Shown here one piece after another: positions 54,479-62,791 of a DNA stretch of 64,000 bases; the first letter of the stretch is position 1; each line of letters starts with the position of its first letter. Position numbers and translations under genes: made by a program. The DNA lies in the NCBI RefSeq assembly GCF_006443095.1, contig NZ_VFWZ01000002.1, positions 1,054,001 through 1,118,000 of the forward strand, given 5' to 3'. Source of the DNA: Aquimarina algicola. GTDB taxonomy: Bacteria; Bacteroidota; Bacteroidia; Flavobacteriales; Flavobacteriaceae. The notes below the pieces were generated by a model. That model ran no database searches. It was not told the DNA's origin and saw nothing but the letters and a program-made list of their open reading frames with translations.

Positions 54479-54853
54479 ATGAATAATATTAAAAACATAA
54501 TAATCTTATTATTTGGAGTTGCCTTTACCGGATGCATTAACAATAACCCATATAAAGGTGTTAAATGGATTAGAGATTATCCGGGAGCCACAAATCGCCA
54601 TGTAACGTATACCCCTGTTTTGAAAACTGATAATAGTATTATTCTTGGACCAACTATTGGTGCTGATTTTGGTAAGTTAAAATTTAAAGATATTGACAAT
54701 GATGGAATCAAAGAAGTAATCATTGAAACGGATTACTTATATACACCTGCAGAATTTCATTCGCCTGTACAACACATTTTAAAAAGTACGATTGACGATA
54801 ATGGCTTGACAAAATTTGAACTCATTAGCACAAAAGAATTAGAAAAAGACTAA
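54479..54853 (+). CDS. Small lipoprotein of unknown function with an Asp-rich loop
   Basis: 124 residues. Lipoprotein signal LLFGVAFTGC (Cys about 19). The only recognisable feature is LKFKDIDNDGIKEVIIET (about 80-97), an FG-GAP/EF-hand-like D-x-D-x-D-G loop that may bind calcium. The family is not known to me. It is 55 bases upstream of the cupin gene on the same strand. Confidence 0.7.
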   Translation: MNNIKNIIILLFGVAFTGCINNNPYKGVKWIRDYPGATNRHVTYTPVLKTDNSIILGPTIGADFGKLKFKDIDNDGIKEVIIETDYLYTPAEFHSPVQHILKSTIDDNGLTKFELISTKELEKD

Positions 54854-54907
54854 GCATACAATAGCTATCCGTAATTGTGTACCCAAAAAACAAACCCTTT
54901 ACTTCTT

Positions 54908-55447
54908 ATGTATCATAAAAAAATTGAGTTTTCTAATGCTATACTCAAAGACCGCATACAGATCATAGAGGATTCAGAATACAAATTAACATTTAGAACA
55001 TATTTAGAACCCGATGGAGGACAGCATGAGTTGCATTACCATACTAAACTCAATGAAAAGTTCAAGATCATTCAAGGAGAACTGAATGTTATGATTGATA
55101 ATGAAGAAAAAACGTTGATCGTCGGAGATGAGCAAACTATAACTAATTTTACCAATCATCGGTTTTACAATGCATCTAGTAAACAAGTTATTTTTGACGT
55201 TGAAGTATTAAACCCTAAAAAGATGATGAATGCTTTGCAGATTATGTATGGGTTAGTAGAAGACGGAAAAACCAATGCAAAAGGATTACCAAATAATATT
55301 TTTCATACTGCTATCGGGTTACAAATGATGGATGCTTTTTCTCCTAAAATTCCGTACTTCATACAAAAATTTGGGATTTCAATATTAGCTATACTAGGGA
55401 GGATTCTTGGAATAGAGAAAAAGTTAATTAAAAAGTATTGCAAATAG
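54908..55447 (+). CDS. Cupin-domain protein with a hydrophobic C-terminus
   Basis: 179 residues from the ATG at 54908 (a TTG 33 bases upstream is less likely). The cupin barrel spans about 20-105: YLEPDGGQHELHYHTKLNEK gives motif 1 (H-x-H) and FTNHRFYNASSKQVIFDV motif 2. Residues 140-175 form a hydrophobic helix region (FIQKFGISILAILGRILGI) suggesting membrane association. The substrate is unknown; similar proteins are common in Bacteroidota. Confidence 0.75.
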   Translation: MYHKKIEFSNAILKDRIQIIEDSEYKLTFRTYLEPDGGQHELHYHTKLNEKFKIIQGELNVMIDNEEKTLIVGDEQTITNFTNHRFYNASSKQVIFDVEVLNPKKMMNALQIMYGLVEDGKTNAKGLPNNIFHTAIGLQMMDAFSPKIPYFIQKFGISILAILGRILGIEKKLIKKYCK

Positions 55448-55628
55448 AAAACTACCTGTCTCAATAAAATTAAGACCCTCCAAAATACTTCAGGGCAAAC
55501 TTAGGAGTTATTTGAATTTCTATTGTTGAGCAAACAAAAAAAGCTTACCAATTATAGCATTACAAAACAATATAATCCTGAATCAGATAGATCAAACACT
55601 GGCATAATTTATTACACTTAAAGCCTTT

Positions 55629-56432
55629 CTATTCCAACGCTCTAAGCAATGACTTTGCTTTTTTATAATTGTAATTATTACTATCGTTCGTGATTATTTT
55701 TAATACGTCTTTTGCTTTTTGTGTACTATTCATTTTAAGGTAAGTAAGTGCTATAAACCAATTGGCTTTGGGAGCATCTAATGTGTTAGTGTTTTTCAGT
55801 TCCTCAAAGGTTTGTAATGCATCATTATACGCACTGAGTTCTAGTTGGGTAACACCCATATATATTAAAACTTGCGTATTTAGTTTCGTTGTATCATTTG
55901 CATTAAATTTAGTAAATAATGCTAAAGCCTCTTCGTACTGTTGTTCTCTAAACAGTTGTTCTCCTTCGGCCAATATTGTATTTGTATCTCTTACGGTTAA
56001 TGATGGTAAATTTTCCCAATTTTTATAATCGGCATATAGTGCATTATGGTCGATACCAGTATTAAGTCGGGTGGCTATAAAAAAACCAATGATGAAAATA
56101 GCAGCAATAGAGCCAATGTACACGAGCCATTGCCTTGTTTTTGAACTTGATTGAGTCTCAAAATACATTTCTTCTGCATTTTTGATACTCTTTGCAACAG
56201 CATTGCCTTGCTCACTCATCAAAAAAGATTCATAATCCGTTATTTGTTGATTTTTTGTAGTGTTTTGAAGGTTCCAATCATTTTCATTATATATGGTATA
56301 CATTTCGGTATATGTAACTACATCTTTTTGTAATTGTGGATTCTTACTCATCTTTTCCTCAAAAACCAGCCTTTGCTCGGAAGACATGCTCCCATCGAGA
56401 TATAACTCTATTTCTTTTTCTAATTCATTCAT
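55629..56432 (-). CDS. Anti-sigma-like single-span TPR protein
   Basis: 267 residues. The N-terminal cytoplasmic part (NELEKEIELYLDGSMSSEQR, about 2-21) resembles zinc-less anti-sigma domains of Bacteroidota, followed by a membrane helix at about 104-122 (WLVYIGSIAAIFIIGFFIAT) and a periplasmic tail with TPR units at about 155-265 (EEALALFTKFNANDTTKLNT, YNDALQTFEELKN). It overlaps the sigma factor gene by 4 bases (ATGA) and is translated after it. It probably controls that sigma factor from the envelope. Confidence 0.78.
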   Translation of the reverse strand: MNELEKEIELYLDGSMSSEQRLVFEEKMSKNPQLQKDVVTYTEMYTIYNENDWNLQNTTKNQQITDYESFLMSEQGNAVAKSIKNAEEMYFETQSSSKTRQWLVYIGSIAAIFIIGFFIATRLNTGIDHNALYADYKNWENLPSLTVRDTNTILAEGEQLFREQQYEEALALFTKFNANDTTKLNTQVLIYMGVTQLELSAYNDALQTFEELKNTNTLDAPKANWFIALTYLKMNSTQKAKDVLKIITNDSNNYNYKKAKSLLRALE

Positions 56433-57001
56433 AGCTCTTTGAGTTCGTTATAACGAGCATCAGCTTGTATCGATTCTTTTAATTTACCTTTACACTTAAA
56501 AATTCTTTGCCTTACCGTATTTTCTGTAGCATAACCTAAGGTTTTTGCAATTTGAACATAAGGTATTTTATTAAAGAAAAATTCTAAAATTTTCCTGCAA
56601 TTTTCAGAAAGCTCTTGCAGTTTCTCCTGAAACAATTCCCACTGATCTTGCTCAAAAGCTGCAAGGGCAATTTCTCGCTCTTCATGTACAAGATCAATAA
56701 CCGTATCATTTGTTACCCTGTTTTTTGAAATTTTAACTTCTCTTCTCCAAACATTCTTACACGTTGTAAATAAATAGCCTTCAAAAGAAGAATTGATCTC
56801 AAAAGTTTTGGTTTGTGCTCTAGTTGCTAATTGTAATAATGCTTTTTGTAATACATCTTTAGCATCGTCTTCTGTACCATCATGTCGGATCACATACCGT
56901 TTCACTTTGGGATATATAACTTTATATATTTCAAGAATACCTGCATCATTGCCCGATATTAGGCTTTGTAAAAGGTAATCATCATGTTCTTTTTGAGTCA
57001 T
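56429..57001 (-). CDS. ECF-type RNA polymerase sigma factor
   Basis: 190 residues from the ATG at 57001, giving MTQKEHDDYLLQSLISGND, the usual sigma start; an ATG at 57091 would add 30 atypical residues. Region 2 is at about 8-80 (ILEIYKVIYPKVKRYVIRHD, TEDDAKDVLQKALLQLATRA) and region 4 at about 128-180 (LSENCRKILEFFFNKIPYVQ, IAKTLGYATENTVRQRIFKC). There is no sigma 3 domain. It pairs with the TPR/anti-sigma-like gene and diverges from the S8 protease gene, a probable target. Confidence 0.88.
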   Translation of the reverse strand: MTQKEHDDYLLQSLISGNDAGILEIYKVIYPKVKRYVIRHDGTEDDAKDVLQKALLQLATRAQTKTFEINSSFEGYLFTTCKNVWRREVKISKNRVTNDTVIDLVHEEREIALAAFEQDQWELFQEKLQELSENCRKILEFFFNKIPYVQIAKTLGYATENTVRQRIFKCKGKLKESIQADARYNELKEL

Positions 57002-57089
57002 TTTTGAAAAAAGTACGCTAGATGAATAAAAAAGTTTGCTTTTTGGGGTAACATAAATGCCATTTATGTATCCTAATGCAGAGATACAC

Positions 57090-57118
57090 AAATTTAGATA
57101 AATAATTTTAAAACAAAT
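57090..57118 (-). promoter_or_regulatory. Candidate promoter of the sigma factor operon
   Basis: Minus strand TTTG (57118-57115), 17 bases, then TAAATTTG (57097-57090), an exact -7 match with a spacer slightly shorter than usual. About 90 bases before the sigma ATG. Confidence 0.4.
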
Positions 57119-57131
57119 AAGGGAAAAACAA

Positions 57132-57144
57132 GGGGGTATCCCCC
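57132..57144 (+). promoter_or_regulatory. G5-TAT-C5 palindrome before the S8 protease
   Basis: GGGGGTATCCCCC, a perfect 5-bp inverted repeat 29 bases before the protease ATG, very GC-rich for this genome. It could be an operator or an mRNA hairpin in the 5' UTR. Confidence 0.5.
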
Positions 57145-57173
57145 AAAACTCGTTATAAATTAAACTAATAATT

Positions 57174-58463
57174 ATGAAAACAATCTATTTATTTATCATC
57201 GGAATTTTATGCACCCTATTGCAGGCATGTGCCGTAGATGATGATGCAATTATCACTTCTGCTCAAACAGTACAGATAGACAATAATACCAAAAGTAGTG
57301 CTATACCTTTGCCGGTAATTTCAAAAAACCAGGTAATCATTCGATACAAAACCTATCATACTCCATCACAAAAAAGAGCCTTACGAGACAGGTTCTTTGT
57401 ACTAGACTCTACCAGATGTTCCTGTGGAGATGACGATCTAGAATTATGGACGATCAACAAAGATTCTATAGATGTAGAAGAAGCAGTTGATAATATAGAT
57501 GCAGAAGCAGATCTAGAAGGTGATCATCAATTTTTCTTCAAGTTGGATGATAATGATGCTTTACCATTACAGGAAACTGCTTTAATTCAAGACAAACTCG
57601 CACCGCTACATTCTAATGCAGTAAATATTGCTGTTATTGATACCGGTGTTGCTTATGATTATTTTGAAGATCCATTTTTATATTACAATCCGGATCAAGT
57701 TGATTGTAGATCAGAGATTTCGGGATGGGATTTTGTAAATAAAAGCTCAAACATACGTGATGATCATGGTCATGGAACTTTGGTTACAAAATTAATCACC
57801 TCAACTTTGGATGCCCACAGTATAAATCATAGAATATTACCTGTCAAAGCATTCGATAAAGCCGGAAATAGTTCATATTGGAATCTTGTTTGCGCTACCA
57901 ATTATGTGGTTAATAAACGACCAGCGGTAGATGTGGTTAATATGAGTTTTGGTTGGTATGGAGTAGCAAAGCAAGACATTATGCAAAGTTTAATTTACGA
58001 AGCTAGAAAAACTACAGTTTTTGTAGCTTCAGCAGGAAATCAGGGTATTGACACCGATAGTAGAATACCGCATTTTCCATCTGGATATGAAGTAAGAAAT
58101 TTATTGACTGTTGCAGGTTTTCAACCTACCGAAGCTGTTTATCTGGATCCGGTGGGAAATATAAGTAAAGGGATAGAATTATCAGAAATTTCAAATTACG
58201 GAAGTATTAGTATCGATATGGTAGCTCCTTTTGCATATCAAATATCTATACCTAATAAAGAAAATGACATTGTTGATGCTCAAGGAACTTCATTTTCTAG
58301 CGCATTTGTTTCTGCCAGAGCTGCAGAGCTTTTCAAGAATTTTACTTCTCCCTATAGAGTACGAAAATATTTGTTGGACACTGCTTATTTTTCTGAAGAA
58401 ATGAAAAAGAATACAAGAGAAGGAAAAGTAATCCTGAACGAAGAAAAAATAGAAAAAGAATAA
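57174..58463 (+). CDS. Subtilisin-like (S8) serine protease, lipoprotein
   Basis: 429 residues. Lipoprotein signal IIGILCTLLQAC (Cys about 19). The pro-region has a CSCGDDDLELW patch near 82-92. The S8 triad is D156 (AVIDTGVAYDYF), H200 (DDHGHGTLV) and S373 (QGTSFSSAFVSA), with the oxyanion Asn in VASAGNQG. An intact active site, so a working envelope protease is expected. It is divergent from the sigma operon and upstream of the CHAT gene, although a terminator at 58510 lies between them. Confidence 0.92.
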   Translation: MKTIYLFIIGILCTLLQACAVDDDAIITSAQTVQIDNNTKSSAIPLPVISKNQVIIRYKTYHTPSQKRALRDRFFVLDSTRCSCGDDDLELWTINKDSIDVEEAVDNIDAEADLEGDHQFFFKLDDNDALPLQETALIQDKLAPLHSNAVNIAVIDTGVAYDYFEDPFLYYNPDQVDCRSEISGWDFVNKSSNIRDDHGHGTLVTKLITSTLDAHSINHRILPVKAFDKAGNSSYWNLVCATNYVVNKRPAVDVVNMSFGWYGVAKQDIMQSLIYEARKTTVFVASAGNQGIDTDSRIPHFPSGYEVRNLLTVAGFQPTEAVYLDPVGNISKGIELSEISNYGSISIDMVAPFAYQISIPNKENDIVDAQGTSFSSAFVSARAAELFKNFTSPYRVRKYLLDTAYFSEEMKKNTREGKVILNEEKIEKE

Positions 58464-58509
58464 GAACTATCAATTTAGTTTGCACTAAATATTAGCTAAA
58501 GCAGAAATT

Positions 58510-58545
58510 AAAAGACAGGTAAAAGGGGGTATTTACCTGTCTTTT
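58510..58545 (+). terminator. Intrinsic terminator between the S8 protease and CHAT genes
   Basis: 14-bp perfect stem AAAAGACAGGTAAA / TTTACCTGTCTTTT with an 8-base loop, 46 bases after the protease stop and 30 before the next start. Confidence 0.85.
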
Positions 58546-58574
58546 GCTTCTGTAAAAATCATTATTTTTATATA

Positions 58575-61328
58575 ATGATCTGCAAATCAATTCTTGTTTT
58601 AAGCCTACTCCTATTTCATGCTCAGTCTTTCTATGGGCAGCAGCAAGAAAAACTACGTAGTATTATAGCTTCAAATGCCTCTATAGAAGTTCGACAACAA
58701 CAATTAGATTCTTTTTTTTTGATTGAAAAAGATAAAATACCACTCAAAGTCTTGGCAGATTGTTATCATGATTATAGTCTAAGATGGTGCTATGGTGTAC
58801 AGTGGAGAAAAGCAGGAAATAATAGTTTTTCTGAACAAGCTATTGAATATGCAAAAAAAGCTTTAAAAATACGAGAGAATCTAAGTGATCGTAATACTAA
58901 GGATTTAAAAAATACACTCTTCAATATTGGTTATTTTAATTATCTAAAAGAAAACTATTTTGAAGCTATTAAAGCATTTTCTGATCTGGTAGACCTTGAG
59001 CATACAGATACCAAAACAATGGATGCCAATAGAATGCTGGGCAATGCCTATACAAAAATTGGAGATTTTTATAAAGCCTTACGTTACTTCGATAAAGTAA
59101 TTGCTTTTTGTCAAAAAGATACATTGAATAGTAAACTCCTCTTGCGTACCTATATCAACCGTTCTTCAACCTATACCTCAATAGGATACCTAGAATTTCC
59201 TGAACAAATTAATGCTGACTTAAATAAAGCAGATTCAATTTTAAAAAATACAGGTATCCAAGATAATTTAAGAAAGACTAGTATTTCTTTAATGAGAGGA
59301 AATTTTCACATTAAAAACAATGAATTTCAAAAAGGAATTTCATTTTTTAAAAAAGCATTAGTTAGTTTATCTGAGAAAGATTCTGTCAATATTGCAAAAG
59401 TTTATAATAGCTTAGGACTCTCACAGCTTAAATTAGACAAGTTTGCAGAAGCTATAGAAAACATACAAAAATCAATTGCATACAATCCCAATTATAGTTC
59501 TCCTTATGAAAACTTAGGGGATTATTATATCAAAAAAAAGAAATACAAAGAAGGGTTATCCTCGTATCAAAAAGCAATTGATATTATTTTACAAAAAAAA
59601 AGAGAAACTTTATATACTGATTTGGTCAGTAAAGAAGAGTTAGAAGTAATTGCAGACAAAGATCGTTTGCTGGGTCATCTTATCAGTAAGGCCAATGGTT
59701 GGGTTACCTATTATCGTCATGATCTCAATAAAAATCATCTTGAAAAAGCACTTCAAACTTTTATATTAGCAGATCATTTGGCAGATTTAATTCGTTTTGA
59801 AAGTACCGAATACAAATCAAAATTATATTGGAGAGAAAAAGGAGCAGTGCTCTACATGAACGCTGTTGAGGTATGTTATCTTTTAGAGAAACCCAAAAAA
59901 GCATATTATTTTATAGAAAAAAATAAAGCCATTTTACTTTTGGAAGACATTACCCATGAGCAAGCTAAAAAAAATGCAAAATTACCTGACCATATTGCCA
60001 AACGAGAATTTGATTTAAAACGTAAAATTTATCTTTCAGAAAATAATCTTCAAAATACTAATACGTTCTCAAAGGATTCTATTACAATACTCAAAAATAA
60101 AATTTATAATCATAAACAGGCTCATGAGAAATTTGTAGACTCTCTAGCCAAAGCATATCCAAATTATGCTGAAATCAAAAAGAAACCAACGATTATCCCT
60201 TATACATTTTTTAAAGAAAAATATATCGCCGATAATGAAGTTGTGCTGCAATACATTCTTAACAAAGAGAAAGGATTTGGAATTTTGCATACGCCATTAC
60301 AAACCATTTTCTTTAAGATAAACAATACAAAGCAATTGTGTAGTAATGTTATAAATGCACATCAACAAATGGCTCAACCCTTCATGACTAGAGATGATTT
60401 ATCAGTTTTTCAAAGAAATACACATTTTATTTTTTCTCAATTGATTCCTCAAAACGTATATAATTTAATACAAGATAAAAAACTCACCATTGTCCCTGAT
60501 CATATCCTACAGCAATTGCCTTTTGAAGCCTTGTCAACCCATCCACAAAAGCTTCATTATTTTATAAAGGATGTAGAAATAAAATACGTGTATTCTATGT
60601 CATATCTGGATCGCAATCGCCATATGAAACGAAATCCAAAAAAAGAATTTGTTGGTTTTGCACCCATTACTTTTAAGAATAGTGGTTTGAGTAATCTCTC
60701 ACTGAGTAAAAATGAGATTGAAACAATCAAAAAAATATATTCGGGCGATCTATTGATACATAAACACGCTTCTAAAACGAACTTTCTTGACACCATCAAT
60801 AATTACAAAATTATTCACCTTTCTACCCATGCAGATATTGGTGAAACATCAAACCCTTGGATTGCTTTTGCAAACCAAAAAGTCTCTCTGAATGAGATTT
60901 ATGCTACCAAAAACCAGTCTGATCTCGTTGTCTTAAGTGCTTGTAAAACATCTTTGGGAGAACTTCAAGAAGGCGAAGGAGTAATGAGTTTAGCAAGAGG
61001 TTTCTTCCATTCGGGAACCAAAAGTGTCGTCTCTTCATTATGGTCTACCAATGATAAAGCCAATCAAGAGCTCTTGATCAATTTTTATAAAAACCTAAGT
61101 AAAGGGCTCACTAAATCTGCAGCGCTTAGAAATGCAAAACTCGATTATATCAAAAATCATGAGGGTAGTGAAAAATCTCCTTTCTACTGGGCGCCTCTCG
61201 TATTAATTGGTGATAATGCTCCGATACCACCATCTCCTTCCTTTTCAATATGGACTGGATTGACCATAATATGTATTATATTAATTGTTATTACGTTCAT
61301 TTACTACAACAAAAAACTAAAACATTAA
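58575..61328 (+). CDS. TPR-CHAT (caspase-fold peptidase) membrane protein
   Basis: 917 residues. Signal peptide ends near 21 (SFYGQQ). TPR units span about 100-345 (NYFEAIKAFSDLVD, YKALRYFDKVIAFC, AEAIENIQKSIAYN, YKEGLSSYQKAID). The CHAT domain at about 590-885 has the predicted catalytic dyad H752 in HLSTHADIG and C790 in VLSACKTSLGELQEGEG, followed by LARGFFHSGTKSVVSSLW. A helix at about 893-911 (WTGLTIICIILIVITFIY) anchors the C-terminus. CHAT proteases are cousins of caspases and separases; here the enzyme part would face the periplasm. Confidence 0.92.
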   Translation: MICKSILVLSLLLFHAQSFYGQQQEKLRSIIASNASIEVRQQQLDSFFLIEKDKIPLKVLADCYHDYSLRWCYGVQWRKAGNNSFSEQAIEYAKKALKIRENLSDRNTKDLKNTLFNIGYFNYLKENYFEAIKAFSDLVDLEHTDTKTMDANRMLGNAYTKIGDFYKALRYFDKVIAFCQKDTLNSKLLLRTYINRSSTYTSIGYLEFPEQINADLNKADSILKNTGIQDNLRKTSISLMRGNFHIKNNEFQKGISFFKKALVSLSEKDSVNIAKVYNSLGLSQLKLDKFAEAIENIQKSIAYNPNYSSPYENLGDYYIKKKKYKEGLSSYQKAIDIILQKKRETLYTDLVSKEELEVIADKDRLLGHLISKANGWVTYYRHDLNKNHLEKALQTFILADHLADLIRFESTEYKSKLYWREKGAVLYMNAVEVCYLLEKPKKAYYFIEKNKAILLLEDITHEQAKKNAKLPDHIAKREFDLKRKIYLSENNLQNTNTFSKDSITILKNKIYNHKQAHEKFVDSLAKAYPNYAEIKKKPTIIPYTFFKEKYIADNEVVLQYILNKEKGFGILHTPLQTIFFKINNTKQLCSNVINAHQQMAQPFMTRDDLSVFQRNTHFIFSQLIPQNVYNLIQDKKLTIVPDHILQQLPFEALSTHPQKLHYFIKDVEIKYVYSMSYLDRNRHMKRNPKKEFVGFAPITFKNSGLSNLSLSKNEIETIKKIYSGDLLIHKHASKTNFLDTINNYKIIHLSTHADIGETSNPWIAFANQKVSLNEIYATKNQSDLVVLSACKTSLGELQEGEGVMSLARGFFHSGTKSVVSSLWSTNDKANQELLINFYKNLSKGLTKSAALRNAKLDYIKNHEGSEKSPFYWAPLVLIGDNAPIPPSPSFSIWTGLTIICIILIVITFIYYNKKLKH

Positions 61329-61483
61329 TCACAGTTTAAAACAATATTCAATAAGCGTTATCATATAGTTTCCGGATATTATTTTCAACACGTATCACTG
61401 CCCAAGTGATTTTTTTTAAGTATTTCTAATTTTTTTCGATTTTGTGGGTAACCTTTTACAAACAATATACTCCTCTTAGCAAA

Positions 61484-61497
61484 TAAACAATTGTTTA
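61484..61497. promoter_or_regulatory. 14-bp perfect palindrome upstream of the Cys-rich lipoprotein
   Basis: TAAACAATTGTTTA, about 100 bases before the ATG at 61600; operator-like, with no known binding protein. Confidence 0.4.
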
Positions 61498-61510
61498 CAT
61501 AGACTGATCA

Positions 61511-61568
61511 TCTATTAAAATTGCCACAAAAGATGTGGTTTGGCGGAAACTGAAAAGCCAGTAATAGA
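61511..61568 (+). ncRNA. Candidate three-way-junction leader RNA
   Basis: The 58 bases can fold as P1 TCTATTA / TAATAGA (61511-61517 / 61562-61568), P2 CCACA / TGTGG (61524-61538) and P3 TGGC / GCCA (61541-61560). It lies 31 bases before the lipoprotein ATG. It matches no riboswitch class I can recall, and short stems can arise by chance. Confidence 0.3.
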
Positions 61569-61599
61569 GTACGTAAAACTCATTAAGACCAAACAAATT

Positions 61600-62550
61600 A
61601 TGAAAAATCTAAAAATCATCATGTTATCATGTCTAGCTTTGGTATTCATCACTTCTTGTGAAAAAACCGAAGTAGAATCTCAAGAGTTCAATACTAATGA
61701 AGAACTCCTGGAAAACTCAAAAAACCAAGCAAAAATTACTATGAAAGACGGTACTCAGATTTCTTTCTATAAAGTAAATGATGGAGATCTACAAGGTGTT
61801 TTCTTGATGGAGGAAACAGATTGCGGAGAATGCTCACCGCTAAATGCAATCTCTAATTTGGTAGAAAAAGAATTATCCGAACAGGAAATCTTTTGGGCAC
61901 TATCAGAACCAGGAACCGCAATTCCAGAATTTTTGGAAATACCAAAACAAAAAGCTTCAAATATTCAAGCACAAGGTTGGGGGAGAAATGCAATCAAAAA
62001 TCTATCTCCGGCAGTTTATCAAGCAGCAACAGTAGCTTGTAATAATAACTCGTTCACAAGCTCTATCGCGTATGGATTTATAGGAACACCAGAGTTTATC
62101 CGATTAGATAAAACTCCTGATAATTATAATTCTTTTATAAATGACTGCGCAGATTTAGGTGTTTGGGGTTGCGAGAAAGGTCCGAGATATAGATATACAG
62201 CTACATTCTCTAACATCAAAAGATGGAAAGGAAAAATCTGTAGTAAAGCGGTACAAAATTCAAGTAATAATCATTACATGAAATATTTTTGTGACTCATC
62301 AGTACCTTGCGAGACCTATGTAGGCCCAGAATTATACTTCGAATATAAATCTAATGGAGTATGGAAAACCATGAAAAATACTTTTGGGGGTGCTCCCGCA
62401 GGATTTGAAGTACCTGCCAACAGCACAAAGGTATATACGTATTCATGGAGAACAAGTAGTAATACTTCTTTTCGTCTTCGGGTAAAATATGCTATGGGTA
62501 AAGACCAATTTGATTTTATGATGGATAAACAATCTGCAGGAGAATCATAA
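61600..62550 (+). CDS. Cys-rich lipoprotein of unknown function, first of two tandem paralogues
   Basis: 316 residues from ATG at 61600; a TTG at 61540 would add 20 residues that spoil the signal. Lipoprotein signal SCLALVFITSC (Cys at 20). The first domain has a CxxC-like motif DCGECSPL; the second block shows NDCADLGVWGCEKGPRYRY, WKGKICSKAVQNSSNNHY and YVGPELYFEYKSNG, ending RLRVKYAMGKDQFDFMMD. At least eight Cys. Not a family that I recognise. It follows the CHAT gene after a 271-base spacer and has a close paralogue next to it. Confidence 0.8.
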   Translation: MKNLKIIMLSCLALVFITSCEKTEVESQEFNTNEELLENSKNQAKITMKDGTQISFYKVNDGDLQGVFLMEETDCGECSPLNAISNLVEKELSEQEIFWALSEPGTAIPEFLEIPKQKASNIQAQGWGRNAIKNLSPAVYQAATVACNNNSFTSSIAYGFIGTPEFIRLDKTPDNYNSFINDCADLGVWGCEKGPRYRYTATFSNIKRWKGKICSKAVQNSSNNHYMKYFCDSSVPCETYVGPELYFEYKSNGVWKTMKNTFGGAPAGFEVPANSTKVYTYSWRTSSNTSFRLRVKYAMGKDQFDFMMDKQSAGES

Positions 62551-62576
62551 CATCACAACAAATTTCATAAAACTAC

Positions 62577-62698
62577 AGCCCGGAAAGTAAACTTTTAATC
62601 ATTAGTAATGTTTTGATATTGTTAGTTAAGAAAGGGGGAAACTTAAAAAGCATGATAACGTAGATTGGAAATACAAACCTTCATTTACTTTCCGGGCT
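62577..62698. repeat. 15-bp perfect inverted repeat with a 92-base interior
   Basis: AGCCCGGAAAGTAAA at 62577-62591 and TTTACTTTCCGGGCT at 62684-62698, between the two paralogous lipoprotein genes. The transcript would form a long hairpin. The interior has no ORF; a T-poor 3' flank makes simple termination doubtful. Confidence 0.7.
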
Positions 62699-62791
62699 TC
62701 TTTACATTGTCTTGCATGATACCTTTCTATGTTTTTATAGCAATTGATTAAATACAACTGGCAATTCATAATTTTATAAAACACACAATCA

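Noticed and set aside
61511..61568. Leader RNA as a purine, preQ1 or c-di-GMP riboswitch
   Set aside because: The three-way layout is similar to purine riboswitches, but none of the conserved junction or loop bases of those classes is present.
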